Assembly (NCBI GenBank): GCA_956465555.1
Contig: OY101121.1
Span: 458,722-522,721 of the forward strand
Length of the DNA stretch: 64,000 bases
DNA from: Nitzschia sp. pyKryTriq1
Lineage: Eukaryota > Bacillariophyta > Bacillariophyceae > Bacillariales > Bacillariaceae
Reading direction: 5' to 3'
Of the stretch, positions 24,001 through 35,990 are shown one piece after another; position 1 is the first letter of the stretch; every line of letters begins with the position of its first letter. The notes under the pieces were generated by a model. It was not told the DNA's origin and did no database searches. It saw nothing but the letters and a program-made list of their open reading frames with translations. Position numbers and translations under genes: made by a program.

Positions 24001-24110
24001 ATCTTCAAAAGCTGAAGGACTCTCTCCTGCTAAAGGCATCGGCATCTACTCCCGATGAATTGATTGCGGCCCTGGAATCGTCCCTACTAGAAGATGTGGC
24101 ACAACCTTAA
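21046..24110 (+). CDS. Plastid anthranilate synthase, TrpE-TrpG fusion with C-terminal SAP motif
   Basis: Three exons (21046-21768, 21856-23462, 23552-24110; introns of 87 and 89 nt) give 962 aa. The start at a run of five ATGs begins a signal peptide with cleavage at ESVA|FVPR, the diatom plastid A|F motif. The TrpE part covers about 110-650 (LYGAFGYDL, LFEAVLSQTFRE, YLVGASPEMFVR, CPISGTVARG, MCTDVDRND, HVEG, TGAPK, YGGAVGM, LYDSNPPAEELETELKA). The TrpG glutaminase follows from about 654 (IVLIDHEDSFVHTLGNYLR, nucleophile Cys near 736 in FGVCLGLQG, His/Glu in AVQFHPES). It converts chorismate plus glutamine to anthranilate, the first step of tryptophan synthesis. The last ~90 residues hold an SAP-type motif (LSVEQLQNKLAETGM, SGSKSELVVRL) and a weaker second copy. 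The fused TrpE-TrpG order excludes a simple separate-subunit enzyme; a role as aminodeoxychorismate synthase is less likely. Confidence 0.92.
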
Positions 24111-24125
24111 TTTTAAAGAAATTAT

Positions 24126-24782
24126 TTAGTGAGAGTTTTTCAACGGCGATTCCCAGGTCTCGTTTCTTGGCGTCGTCTCCAAGCGACAGAGTATGTGTGC
24201 ATGGTCGATATCCGGCAGACTCTGAAGATGTGGAGGATTTATCCAATGTACCGCGTCAATCACTCTCATTTTCAATTTTAGCTCCTGTTTTGCTTTCTCA
24301 ATATCTTGGGGAGTCACGGCCTCTTTAGTCTTCCAAAGAATGTAATGCACAATGTCCTCTGCTATGTAATAAGGGAAATCATTGGGAATCAAAACTGTCC
24401 GAGTCTCAGTATATTCCTTGAGCGGTGGGTGGGCTTGCCAGCGACCGTCGTGCTCTTGTGGGTGCCATTTCTTTTCAAAGTCAAACTTGGCAATTAAAAT
24501 GTAGTCCAGTACTGATTGATATTGCTTCTTTAGAAAATATCGGAATATTTCATACTCTCGTTGCTGGTCCAAACTTCGAGATAGTTTCGCCAGATCTTTT
24601 TCCACCAAAATAATGTGTTGAAGCTGTTCCCACGTTAAAGGAGATGCAGCGAAACCGTATTTGAGCGTCGGCAAGGCAATTGTCGAAAAGTCGTCGCCAA
24701 TCTCGTCGAAAGCGGATACATCTAGCCCAAGAGTTTCCAATTGAACCCGAAGCCGAGCAGCACTCTCATCATGTGCCACCAT
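24126..24782 (-). CDS. DUF3605-family protein
   Basis: Single exon, 218 aa, ATG at 24782. The motifs PNDFPYYIAEDIVHYILWK, then VIDAVHWINPPHLQSLPDIDHAHILCR, are those of the DUF3605 family known in fungi and protists (NDFPY...HY.LW and NPP.L.SIP...HAH). The function of the family is unknown. The N-terminal third is predicted to be helical (LQHIILVEKDLAKLSRSLDQQREYEIFRYFLKK). No signal or membrane segment is seen. Its stop lies only 15 bp from the stop of the anthranilate synthase gene, so their 3' UTRs must overlap as antisense transcripts. Confidence 0.82.
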   Translation of the reverse strand: MVAHDESAARLRVQLETLGLDVSAFDEIGDDFSTIALPTLKYGFAASPLTWEQLQHIILVEKDLAKLSRSLDQQREYEIFRYFLKKQYQSVLDYILIAKFDFEKKWHPQEHDGRWQAHPPLKEYTETRTVLIPNDFPYYIAEDIVHYILWKTKEAVTPQDIEKAKQELKLKMRVIDAVHWINPPHLQSLPDIDHAHILCRLETTPRNETWESPLKNSH

Positions 24783-25758
24783 GTTTATGCTTTTTCATTC
24801 CTTGTTTGATGATGAGAGCAGCCAGCGCACTGGCTTGATGTACGGTATTCTACGTATCTCAATATTATTTTGTACACACAGACGCCGTTCATGTACTGTT
24901 CAGTACCAGGTACCCGATATCAGTGCTCTGGTACAGTACTACGGTGCTCTACTACAGCAGCTACTATGGGTGCGGCTCCTGTAGATTCCCATTGTCCATT
25001 CCACAACGATGATGAAAATGAAACATGAAACATGATCTGCGCCCACTTCCGAGTTTTACCGGTAAAATACGTGTGCTTGTAATGTACCAGGTACCGTAGT
25101 GGATTGGGGGTTGCGTCAGATGCACGATGCGCGGTCATTGCGGGTCGCGTCGCGCGCCGGACCCGTGCGCAACCCGTCAGTTCGATGATTTTTTATTTCT
25201 GCACAGCCGGGTGAAGGCACGTGCCCGCAGATGGCGTTATTTAACCATGTGAGCGACGCACCCCAAATTACTTATCAGACACGTGGAAAGCGAATGCATT
25301 CCAAAACTTCGTGCTTTAGAATAATCAATGTTTCAATGCCGACCATGGCCGGGAACTGGTGTAAAGCACAAAATGTTTTGTTCTGCCAAACAAACATCCT
25401 AACAGAACACTGATCAAGGTCGAATAAAAAAGAGTACTGTATCCGCCTGACTTTGCGCGCAAAGAATTGAACCGAACGGGCGTCGATCATTTTTGGATCC
25501 TGGATTTCCTCTGCTTTTCTGCGTCCATCTTGTGGGTACTCGTACGAGTACACTAGAAAAACTCGCAGCGTGCGGCGGGTGTCATTCCTCTCCAGATCGT
25601 CCGTTGGGCTTCGACTTATTATTACTGTATTATTGAATACTTGTACCGTAGTCCAAATCCGAGACACGGGTAAAGTTTGTGATCGTTTGACCTTTTTGTG
25701 AGTGTTTGACTTTCATAAAATCCTGGAGCCGAGGATTCATTCATCATCATTGAGTTGC
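24783..25758. other. Divergent intergenic region with GTAC palindromes
   Basis: No gene was recognised. It contains GTACC/GGTAC clusters near 24895-24955 and 25075-25100 and a perfect 16-bp palindrome at 25536-25551 (GTACTCGTACGAGTAC). Confidence 0.6.
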
Positions 25759-28700
25759 ATGACCATGTTGTGGCTTCAAAAGTCCTTGATATCCGCATTG
25801 CTGTTGCTCGGATCTGCATCGGTCGCCAAGGCTGATTTTGGCGACTATGTCGATCCGTCATTTGACTGTCCGGCGATGACGACCTGCAAGCAGGTTTGTG
25901 TCGCAAATGTCGCCGACTGTCCACCGGAGATGCTCTGCGGCGCCAACGAGACGCTCTGCGGGGATGGAACCTGTGCCCGGAGCTGCACCGGTCGAGAAGA
26001 ATCTCCCTGTGAGTTCAAGTGCGCACCCATCGCTTGTCAAAAAGTCGATGACTCTTATGACCTGTGCCAACAAAAGTACGGCCCTTTGGCTGAATTGGAA
26101 GCGGCCTGCGGTGAAGCTGAGGCTGCGGAAGAGACGAAGCTCTTTGCGTTCAACGAGCCTGGGTTCGTCGTCTACTACGTCTGGATGTGCACCGCCACCT
26201 TTCTTCTGGTCTCCTGGTGCGCTTTCAACCAACGCTTTTCTCCTGTCGAAGGATCGACTCAGTCGCTGGAGCTGAGTTTCACTACCAGCGGCGACAAGAA
26301 CTCGTCTCAAGGATTCCAGACAGGATATCAATTGCACCCTGTTGGAAGGTGCATCAATTTTGTCACTGTCATGACCTTGTTGGGGATTCAGGCGGTCTTG
26401 GCTTTTCTCACCATTGAGTACTACGTCCAACAAGAGCTCATCACTAGCTTGCGCGTCATCTTTGAAGACGAGATTCAAGTTTTGATTGCCTTTGAAATCG
26501 CCTGGGGTAAGTGGCAGACATCGCCGGTATCTACGCAGCACAACGCTATGTTTTGCCGTCCTATTTCTAACCATTGCGTCTGCAGCCATTGGCGTCGTCT
26601 GGACATTCGCGTTGAAGTTTCCTTATTCGATCAAAAGTGTTCATCTTCGCCGTTGCGTCCTTGGCGCGGCAACTCACGTCGCCATCGCTGTGACGAATCC
26701 TCAAGTGGAGGAAAACGAAGTTACTTTTGACTCCTCGTACATCCGGGGCATTCGCAGGTTCTTTTCTTCGTTCTTTCAAGCTGTACATGATGTGATGACC
26801 TTTGTGTTTTCCGACAAGAACAGCTTTGGTATTCCTCGTTCAAGCATCGGCCACTTTGTCATCGTTCCAGTGTCTACGGATCCAGATGATGGCAGCAAAT
26901 ACATTTTGTTCCGTTTCCGTCGATACAATCTCGTCGGGGATCGATTTGTGCCTGGAGTGCTCACAGACTTGAACTACGTCCAGGATATTGTCGGTGCGGA
27001 TAGCCCCGCTGGTCTATCGCAGTCTCAAATCCAAGCCAAACGCCGAGTTGTGGGAGAAAACAGCATCGCTATGCAGAAACCACACTTCTTGCGTTGCCTC
27101 AAGCGCGAAATTTCTCAGCCTTTCTACACCTACCAAACATTTATGGTGTGGGCGTGGGCCCCTCTCTGGTACTATTACATGGCCATCACTTGGTCATGCT
27201 TGATTATCACTGCTGCGCTTGTCGTAAGCTACTTTCAATACCGGAATGAAAGGAGCCTCTACAAGATCACGGAGACTGTCGGTGACGTCAAGGTTGTTCG
27301 TGACGGCGAGACCAAGACGATCCCTCACCAACAGTTGGTTCCTGGAGATATCATTCATGTGGAAGATGGAATAGCCTTTTGTGACATGGTGCTTGTCTCC
27401 TCGAACAATCTGTTGGTCGATGAAAGTGCATTGACTGGAGAAGCTAATTATGTTGGCAAAGTGGCTATTGATCCGAGCGATGGCAGCGACCAGTACGACG
27501 TCAAGAAGCACAAGCGGAACACCGTCTTTGCCGGTACCACTATTCTCGAGAGCGATGAGACCAGGGCTATTGTTACCCAGACATCGTCGTTCACTCTCAA
27601 AGGAGAAATGATTCGTGATATTTACTCCTTCAGTCGTCATCAGTTCAAGTTTGACGTGGAAGTGCCAATTGTCATTACCATTCTCTTCTTCTACGCCATT
27701 TTCGCCTTCTTCATCACCAACTTCTTTATCGGAGATCAATGGGTGTATGGATTCTTCTACGGAATGTACGTGGTCGCGTCCGCTCTTCCTCCACTCCTTC
27801 CTACCGTCTTCACCGTATCCGTCGGAGTCTCGGATGACCGTTTGGCTCGAAAGCGGGTGGCATGCACCAACTCCGAGAGCATTCTCGTCGCAGGCAAAGT
27901 GACCCGCGCGTTCTTTGATAAGACTGGTACTTTGACCAAGCAAGGCTTGGATTTCCTGTCCGTTCGAAGTGCCAGCAACTGGAAAAAAGTTCACACAGAT
28001 GACCAGAGCGAATCGTTCATGTCTGATCGAATGGCTACCGCAATGGCAGTCTGCCATACGTTGACCAAATCCAAGAGCGGAGCTCTCGTTGGAAACCCTG
28101 TGGACCGTGTCATGTTCGAAGCATCTGGTGCTTTTTCTACTGGCGAAAGTGCTACCGACAAACATGGACTCAAAATGGCTTTCGTGAAGCAATTCGATTT
28201 TGACCACCACCGGATGACCCAAACTGTCGTCGTGAACAATCCCGACGGCAGTTTCATGGTCTACTCCAAGGGAAGTGGAGAGAACATCAAGGCTATTTGC
28301 AAGGCGGACTCGATGCCTTCTGATTTCGACTCGGCACTTCGTGAGAGTGCAAAGCAGGGTATCTACCAGATCTCCATGGCCTGCAAGCCTTTGCCTTCCG
28401 GCACAGATGTCGCCACAATTTCTCGCGACACCCTGGAATCTGATTTGCTGTTCCTGGGTGTTATTAATTTCAAGAACACGATGCGGGAGGAAACGCCCGA
28501 GGTCATTCGGCATTTGGCAGAAGGAGAAGTTGAGTCTATTATGATCACCGGTGATAGCATCCTGACAGGCATCAAGATTGCTAAAGAATCAGGCATTTTG
28601 GGTCAAGAAGATACTGTCCTCGTGGGCAGTCTCACCGACAATGACACTGTGGCATGGAAGTCCGAATCTTATGAGAACTGTGAGCTCCCCTCCGTTCAGA

Positions 28701-29933
28701 GCCTGAAGACGTCGGGCACCAAATTGGCCATGTCTGGCGAGGCGTTTTCCTTCTTGCTTTCTAGGGATCGCTCTCAAGCGGTCGGCTTGCTGGACTTCAT
28801 TTGTGTCTACGGTCGCTGCACCCCCTACGACAAGGTCGCAGTGGTTTCCGAATTTGTCAAGCAGGGATATATCACAATGATGTGCGGTGACGGAGGTAAC
28901 GATTGCGGTGCCTTGAAAACAGCTCATGTCGGAATAGCTCTAAGCGATGCCGAAGCCAGCACAGTTGCTCCTTTCACTTCGTTGGATAAGACCATCACAA
29001 GTGTTGTCGACGTCTTGCTTGAAGGCAGATGCGCCCTCGCGTCCGCAATGGCATCGTACAAGTATATCATCATGTACGGCCAAGTGGAAACACTTCTTCA
29101 AATCCTCTGCGCCTACTTCGCCATCACCTTTGCGGAATGGAATTGGGTTCACATGGATGCACTCTGGACGGTTTCGCTTGCCTTTGCGTTGCCGTTGAGT
29201 CGCGCAGCCACGAAGCTGTCTCCCACTCGTCCTACTGCCTCCATCCTGGGTCTTATCACTGTGTCAAGTGCTTGTGGAATTCTCTTGATCAATTTTTGTT
29301 TCCAAATTGGGGCTCTTGGCTACCTATGGAACCAAGATTGGTTTGCCTGCCGCAAGTGGGATAGCAATGGTAGGACGACTTGGTGTTGGTTTATTTCAAG
29401 AATATTGTTTCTATCCCACTTTCCTCACATTCCCCCTTTTTTCTGCAGACCTCTCCAATGTGCTTGTGATTGGCGATAACTACGAAACTGAGGTGCTGTT
29501 CCTCGTTGGTGGATTTCAATACATCCATTCGGCCGCAGCCTTCAACTTCGGTTTCGAGTTCCGCCGCAACTGGTTTAACAACTACGTCCTGGTGACGTTG
29601 GTGACTGGATTCAGCATTATCATGATCTACATTACATTGGTGCCTGGCGATCTGTCATGCGTCTATCGTGTGAACTGTGTCAACGAGAATGTCCGCATCT
29701 CAGTGACCGATGACAAGTTTCCGATCCAGAACCCATTCAACACGACTATAATGCCAGACTACTTCCAGCGAGGACTTATCGGCCTGATGATTTCCAACGC
29801 CGTTATTAACTCGGCCTACGAGTATTTTGTAGTAAATGGCATCCGACGTCACTACGCTGCCAAGAAACGAGCGGCTCGAGCCATCAAAGCAGCTGAGGGC
29901 GAAGTCGAAAAGGCCCCCCCAGATCTAGCTTAA
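25759..29933 (+). CDS. P5B-type ATPase (ATP13A2-like) with a cysteine-rich N-terminal domain
   Basis: Three exons (25759-26506, 26586-29369, 29449-29933; two 79-nt introns, both phase 1) give 1,338 aa. A signal peptide (LWLQKSLISALLLLGSASVAKA) is followed by about 80 residues with a dozen or more Cys (CPAMTTCKQVC ... CEFKCAPIAC), presumably luminal, then a membrane segment (VVYYVWMCTATFLLVSWCAF). The P-type core is complete: DESALTGE, PPLLP in TM4 near 651, phosphorylation motif DKTGTLT near 693, TGDS, and MMCGDGGNDCGALKTAHVGIALSDAEAS near 1017, typical of P5 enzymes. PPLLP is closer to the P5B PPALP than to the P5A PPELP. P5B pumps export polyamines from late endosomes, lysosomes or vacuoles. 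The C-terminus supplies the last helices and a basic tail. Confidence 0.9.
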
Positions 29934-31139
29934 GAGTCGAGGCACGTGTTACAATTTTATGGCTCCGAGAGAAGATAGAAGAGGTATATAAGCTCCGACG
30001 CTCCGACAGAAGGCAGGGGAGCTACCACGTAACTTATATAAAGTGAGTTTTATCTTGTCATATATCTCAAAATTTTTGGTGTATGAGTGCTTTACTGTTG
30101 TTCAATTGCACGTCTGCGCGAGCTACTTTCAGATCGATCGTTTCAATCTCAGCTCTGATGGAGGGTCGTCGTCGTCGGAAATGTAAATACACCCAGAGGA
30201 AATCATTGACTAGTACTGCTATCTATTTTAGTATATTTTATTTCTCTCTCTCTCTCTCTCCTCCAGAGAAGACGACACTCTACTCTGCTACTCTACTCCA
30301 CTCTACTCCAGTACGGTACGAGAGAGAGAGAGAGATTGTTTAAAATATTCCTCCTCACTCTACGAACAACATACAGTAACAGCACGTTGCATTCATTCGT
30401 CGTTCGACGTTCGATCTCTTGCCGCCGGCAATCCGCCATGCAATCCTCACAAGTTCACACTCCCCAAAATTGCTCAGCCGATTGCGTACTGTATTTCAAT
30501 CGACCCGTGTTCTCTTCCATGCATGCATGCATGCATGGCATCCATCAACAAGCTACAGTACTGGTACAAGTACTATTGTAGCAAGGCCATTCATGCATTT
30601 ATTTTTGAAAGATCAATTCGTTTTCTTGGCACGCTGATGCTTATTTATTAAAAACAAGAGTGATCCGTCGGAACAGATCGAAGTTACGTAGTGTTGGGAA
30701 ACAATACGTTAAGTAATACTTGGCAGGATTCTTGAGGGAATCCATTAAATGGGATTTTTCGGGCTTATGTCACAACCGACACAACCTGGTGTTGTTATTG
30801 GATCCAGCGAGCATTAAGTAGTAGGGACCTGTACTAAGCAGCAAGTTGTGTTTCAATCCACGACGACGACGAACGACGACACCACGACGCGCGACACGGA
30901 TACTGCACAGAGAGGGCCATGGAAGAGCGTTCTCTAGCTAGAGTAGGTCCTCTACTCTAGAGCAGAGAGTACTGTACTTCACTGTACGTGTACTGTACTG
31001 CACACAACATAGAACGCGCATTCTGCAATCTCCAATCCGAACAACACTTTCGCGGGGACCGCCTCATTCAGCAACTCGTCGGATACCAGACATTACTCGA
31101 ACATACATTCTCAACTTTTCAAGAATACAAAAGATCATC
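29934..31139. other. Intergenic region, microsatellite rich
   Basis: No gene was recognised in 1.2 kb. It has (CT)n near 30241-30260 and (GA)n near 30320-30334 in inverted orientation, a 22-bp ATGC palindrome (separate entry) and CTAG palindromes at 30936-30970. Confidence 0.6.
30517..30538. repeat. 22-bp perfect palindrome of ATGC units
   Basis: CC, then ATGC units, then ATGG form a fully self-complementary 22-mer in intergenic DNA. Confidence 0.95.
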
Positions 31140-32474
31140 ATGGTAGCCAAGGCAATCAAGAGCAAGAAGTTCTTCTTCAGCAGTACTAGCAGCAAGAAGA
31201 ACCACCACAAGAAATCAACGACGACGATGAGAAGCAAGGAGCAGGGCGGCGAGGATACCAGCAGTGGTGCTGGGTCCGCAACCAAGATGCCCGCGTGGGA
31301 AAAGCTGTTGCTTCCGTTAGATTTTTCCCCCCTGCCTGAGAGCGTCGTGATCGGCAAGGGTAGAGAAGCCCGAGACGCCCCTGGCACACTCAAGTTTCGT
31401 GCCGATATCAACAACAATCTGGAACGATACAAAACCAGCCCTAGGCGCATGTTGAAAGCGAAAATCGTGACAGAGATCCTGAAACGACAGCAGCTGCGAT
31501 GCCCCCAAGTCGGAGCATTTGTCAAGCACGATGGGGAGCGATGGTGGGCCCTCAGTGAACATGATGCTCGTGAGAACATCACTGCTTCGTTCCGCAACCG
31601 TCTCCACGAGAAATATACCTCGAGTTCCAAGTTCAAATCAGCCAAGAGACGTCAACAAAAACAGGATGTGCTCCGCAGCAAGCCGTCGTCGAAAGGTCCG
31701 GAGCAGAAGAATAAAGTCAAGAAGAACGCCAGAGGAAAGAAGAACAAGAAGGAATCACCACCACACGCCTCATCCTCCTCGTCCTCGCAGCATGCTGCGG
31801 CTGATCATGAGCAGACGATTTTTGCCGACAAAATCTTGTCATCGCTCGTCCTACTACCGTTCGGGGATAGCACCACCAAGAAGAATATTACCGAGGGCGG
31901 TCGTACTGCTACTACTGCTACTACTGGTGCAGCACGGGAAGCCACCAGCAGGCCGACATTCTTCTTCGGGGAACCGTCCTCTACGTCACTTCTTCTAGAG
32001 GACGAGGAAAGGCTGGAAAACGATGATGCTGCTGTAGTAAGCTCCGGGGAAGACGATGATCTAGACTCGCCATCTACCAGTGATCATGGTTTCTTCCCAC
32101 TATCTGGGGGGACGACGAAATTCAGTGGTCAAGAACAACTACAAGAAGTACCAGCACTCCGCACGACGAGTTTGGGCCTTCTCAAGCAGCATCTCCCGGT
32201 AGTACACCCCCACCAGCACTTAGTACCAGCATCATCATCGATTCTCGTGGGTGACGACTCAATGTTCTGCGGTAGTCCTCCAACAAACAATAACGGGGGA
32301 GGAGCATTAGCAGGCCCGTGCTTGCCATCCGTCTTGTTAAGTTTCGATTCTCTGTTCTCGCAAAGTGGGGCAGGATGGTCTTTTGATGATCAGGGGAATC
32401 AGGAGAATGACAATCTTTTCGAGCCTGTCGATCCCAATGTGTTTGATGAAACAATATATGAAGTTGGAGTATAA
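31140..32474 (+). CDS. DUF6824-domain protein
   Basis: Single exon, 444 aa. The N-terminus is Lys-rich. The conserved domain spans about residues 60-180: DFSPLPESVVIGKGREARDA, PGTLKFRADINNNLERYK, KAKIVTEILKRQQL, VGAFVKHDGERWWALSEHDARENI and SFRNRLHEKY, matching the diatom-expanded DUF6824 pattern (GRG...G N..FR...  Y......K  IV..I  W..V.D..AREK). This copy is divergent: the usual GRGKG is GKGRE. The rest is low complexity, with basic KKxxKK stretches that could serve as nuclear localisation and acidic or Ser-rich C-terminal parts. A DNA-binding or transcriptional role has been suggested for the family but is not proven. Confidence 0.75.
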   Translation: MVAKAIKSKKFFFSSTSSKKNHHKKSTTTMRSKEQGGEDTSSGAGSATKMPAWEKLLLPLDFSPLPESVVIGKGREARDAPGTLKFRADINNNLERYKTSPRRMLKAKIVTEILKRQQLRCPQVGAFVKHDGERWWALSEHDARENITASFRNRLHEKYTSSSKFKSAKRRQQKQDVLRSKPSSKGPEQKNKVKKNARGKKNKKESPPHASSSSSSQHAAADHEQTIFADKILSSLVLLPFGDSTTKKNITEGGRTATTATTGAAREATSRPTFFFGEPSSTSLLLEDEERLENDDAAVVSSGEDDDLDSPSTSDHGFFPLSGGTTKFSGQEQLQEVPALRTTSLGLLKQHLPVVHPHQHLVPASSSILVGDDSMFCGSPPTNNNGGGALAGPCLPSVLLSFDSLFSQSGAGWSFDDQGNQENDNLFEPVDPNVFDETIYEVGV

Positions 32475-33744
32475 ATCTAGTATTACTGCTAGTGGTGGCA
32501 GCAAGAAGAAAATAACGCAAAAACATCATCAAGTTTTGATGATATTGCTACTGTGTACTACTAGTAAAATGGGATCGAGGAGGACCTTGCTTGTTTCTTC
32601 TTCACCTGCTGCCCTTGTGCTTGTTTGTTGAAGGAGAAGACGTCCTGGTGGTGGTGGTGGTACCATTACTGCTGTTCTTCTTATTACTGTGCTGGCGGCT
32701 GCTCTCGCTCCTCGGCGGCGCAAGAGACCAGCTCTTTTCCTCCTCTTCTCGTCGTCGTAGTCACCATCATCATCATCCTCGATCAGGACGAGGACGAGCG
32801 GCAAGAACAATTAGTAGATACTAGTACAACTGGCTGATAGTAGAGTACTACTACTAAGCTAAAGCAGCGTAAAAGTGCACTAGTACTAGTAGTACTACTG
32901 CTGCTAGTAGTGGAACTACTGGTAGCGGCGGCGGACTGACATCATACTTCACTTCTGAGAGGACTACAGTGCCCGCTGGTGCTTTTCACTACATTACTTG
33001 TACAATACTCGTACTCGTCCCGACAAGGAGTAGAGGAAGTACAATGACAAGGAAGAATAGGAGGAGTGCTCGTCGGCTCCTCGTAGGGCATGTAGTATTA
33101 GGATGATTAGATGACGACGACTCTCAGTCAGATGGGTCAAGGAAGAAGGATCCCATCCTTCGTCTGCATGTCGCACGTCACCAATTTCTTGAACTGTCTG
33201 TCCCGGTACCGGTTCGCGTACCGTTAAAAAATACCTACCGTGCGTGAATTGATATTGCTTTTTAAGGTTGAGCTACGAATTAATTGTGATATCTATTAAT
33301 ATACATTCTGTATCGCTTGATCTCTCTTGTCTTGCGGAGGATCATTCCGGAGGTCGAAGTGTCATAGTAGACCGCCTCGAGATGTTCATACAAGATCTTC
33401 TCCGTTCAGTGCGCGTCATGCGCGTCACGTCATTCTCGGAGATCCCATATTCTCACAGTACCGCGATAATACAGTAAGCGGTAGTATATCATCGTGACTG
33501 ACCCTCCCACCACGATTGAAACCACGTCATAGCCAAAGTCAGAGGCGATGTTTGCCTCTCGATGCTCGATCACCATGATAAGCGAGACCATGATGTGACG
33601 AAAAGAGATGGATGATGGATGCGATGGTTTACGAACGAAGCAAGCGATAGTCATCACAAAATCGCTTACCACCGGTCAACGCATTGGTACAGTGCCCATT
33701 TCGTAGTCTACTTGAATTGTTATTTATTGTCCCAAAAAAAAAGT
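32475..33744. other. Intergenic region, 1.27 kb
   Basis: No gene was recognised. It contains (GGT)n near 32648-32662, (CAT)n near 32763-32780 and ACTAGT/AGTACT palindromes near 32855-32905. A nine-A run directly precedes the COQ8 start codon. Confidence 0.55.
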
Positions 33745-35833
33745 ATGAATTCCTGGATCAAGGTGGCCAGTGGAGCCCGTTTGGTGGCATCGGCTGTCGC
33801 CAAGCAAACTGCCGAGGAAGCCGCCGTGGCAGCCCAAAGGGCCACGCACCATGGCCTCGACTTGTCCTCTCGGGCACGACAAACTGTGGCATCGTCGCAA
33901 CAAGAATTGTGGAAAACTTATGCACCGATGAAGAATGATGCGAACAATAATGATGGATTGTCGTCGTCACAGCAGTTTCTTAGAGAACAGCATGGCCCCA
34001 ATCCGTACGAGTCTCAACTAAGAAAGAAACAAGAGAAGCAGGCACAGGAGAAAAATAATGCAGCGAGCTCCGTGAATAATGATGCTTCTAGCGAACCATC
34101 CATACTACCAAACCCCTTTTTGTTACACGCTGAAACACCGACATCATCTTCAAGTTCCAAGGTGAGCAGAGAATTGAAAGCTCCGGCGGGTGAAAAGGAT
34201 TCCAATCCTTCCATAATAGTAATGGAAGAAGCGAAATCTTCATCACTTTCTTCTTCCCTCGATATTGCTTCGGATTCTGCAACCACCACGATTCGGACAC
34301 GGCCACAAGAAGAAGAAGAAGAACAGACACCCTCGCGGATGCAAGAAGGCCGGGCGGTTCCGTCATCGCGCGTGGGGCGGGCCGCCGGATTTGCCTCTTT
34401 GGGTTTGGGTTTGGCATGGGGCACGATCTCCGAAGTCGCGGGTCGATTAGTGGGTAAAAGTAATACTAACAGTGGCACGACGAGAGGAGGAAATCCCATA
34501 TCTTCCGATGCCAATGCGGATCGACTAGCAGCTACCCTATGTCGCATGCGAGGGGCCGCTCTCAAGATGGGTCAAATGCTGAGTATCCAGGATGAATCCC
34601 TTTTACCGCCCGCGCTTACCCGAGCCTTGAATCAAGTTCGACAAGGAGCCGATGCTATGCCCAACTATCAATTGGTCCAGCAGATGGAATCACAACTAGG
34701 GAAAGACTGGAGAGAAAAGTTTGAGAGTTTTGACGAACTGCCCTTGTAAGTCTAATATTGAACAGCAGGTTGTCGTCTGCTGATAGGACGACCTGATTCC
34801 AGGTCATCGACGAATTTTTCCATCTCACATCATTATTGGTTGGTTGTTATTCAGCGCGGCGGCATCCATCGGACAAGTACACCGAGCAACTATTCGCAAC
34901 GATGATGGGAGCATTCGTAAAGTAGTTGTCAAAGTACAATATCCTGGTGTTGCCAATTCGATCGAATCGGACCTTCGGAATTTGAGCATGCTAGTGAAAT
35001 TGACTGGCATGGCTCCCAAGGGTTTGTTTCTGGATAATGTCATCCGAGTGGGTCGTGACGAACTGAAGGTAGAATGCAACTACTTGAATGAACTGGCCAA
35101 CCAACAAGCTTTTCAAGAATTGGTGGCTTCCGATCCGATACTCCGAGAAAACAACTTCGTGGTCCCTGGTGTGGTGGAAGAATTGACGACAGAACAGGTG
35201 ATTGTGAGTGACTATTCCCCGGGTGGTACGATCGATATGGTGAAACACTTGGACCAGGAGGAACGGAATCGCATCGGTCGGGCTATTATGTATTTGACTA
35301 TGCGGGAACTCTTTGTCTGGCGGTTGATGCAGACCGATCCCAACTGGGGGAACTTTTTGTACGATATTGGGTCTCGGCAAACTACCCTGATTGATTTTGG
35401 TGCTACCAGGGAATTCCCGAAGGAGTTTGTGGATGGCTATTTGCGCATTGTCTGGGCCAATGCGAATCGAGACGAAGCGACTCTTATGGAACAATCACGA
35501 AAAATGGGCTTTTTGACGGGAGAAGAAAATGAGCTAATGTTGAATGCCCACAAGCTCAGTGGTTTCACCTTGGGTGAGCCCTTTGCCGCAGAGGAGCCTT
35601 TTGACTTTCAAGGGTCGAAAATTTCATCTCGTATGAGCGAGCATACCTCCGTCTTTTTGAAGCATCGACTGACACCTCCACCGGAAGAAGTCTACACGTT
35701 GCATCGCAAGCTAGCTGGGGCGTACATGTTGTGCATAAAGCTAGGTGCCGTCGTTCGATGCAGCGACATGCTGGAGGATGTCGTACGCGAGCACACTTTT
35801 GAAGACGGTCTTCCTCACCCATTGTCTCAGTAA
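33745..35833 (+). CDS. COQ8: COQ8/ADCK3-type atypical kinase
   Basis: Two exons (33745-34745 and 34855-35833; 109-nt phase-2 intron) give 659 aa. The ATG at 33745 opens a frame with an N-terminal region able to form a mitochondrial amphipathic helix (SWIKVASGARLVASAVAKQ). The diagnostic KxGQ motif lies at about 268-290 in CRMRGAALKMGQMLSIQDES, the COQ8 form. The splice rebuilds PFAAASIGQVHRA, giving the Ala-rich nucleotide loop. The catalytic lobe shows VVVKVQYPGV, LNELANQQAF, MQTDPNWGNFLYD and LIDFGATREF. COQ8 is an atypical ATPase that supports ubiquinone biosynthesis in the mitochondrial inner membrane. The linker between N-terminus and KxGQ is low complexity (Ser/Glu). It ends 157 bp from the convergent carrier gene. 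Confidence 0.92.
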
Positions 35834-35990
35834 AGCTTTTACAAATAAACTAGATTGAAAAACTAGACCAGTTGCGTCACGCAAATAAAGATTCCCCACT
35901 ATCCTAGTAAAGAAATATGGTCTTTTATTGCCGACTGCCTCCGAGAAAGTTCCCGAATATGTTTTCGTATCATGAGCATAAGTGGATGGT

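Noticed and set aside
27194-28513. 439-codon open frame on the minus strand inside the P5B ATPase gene
   Set aside because: It is antisense to conserved P-type ATPase motifs, has no domain of its own, and is explained by codon bias of the true gene.
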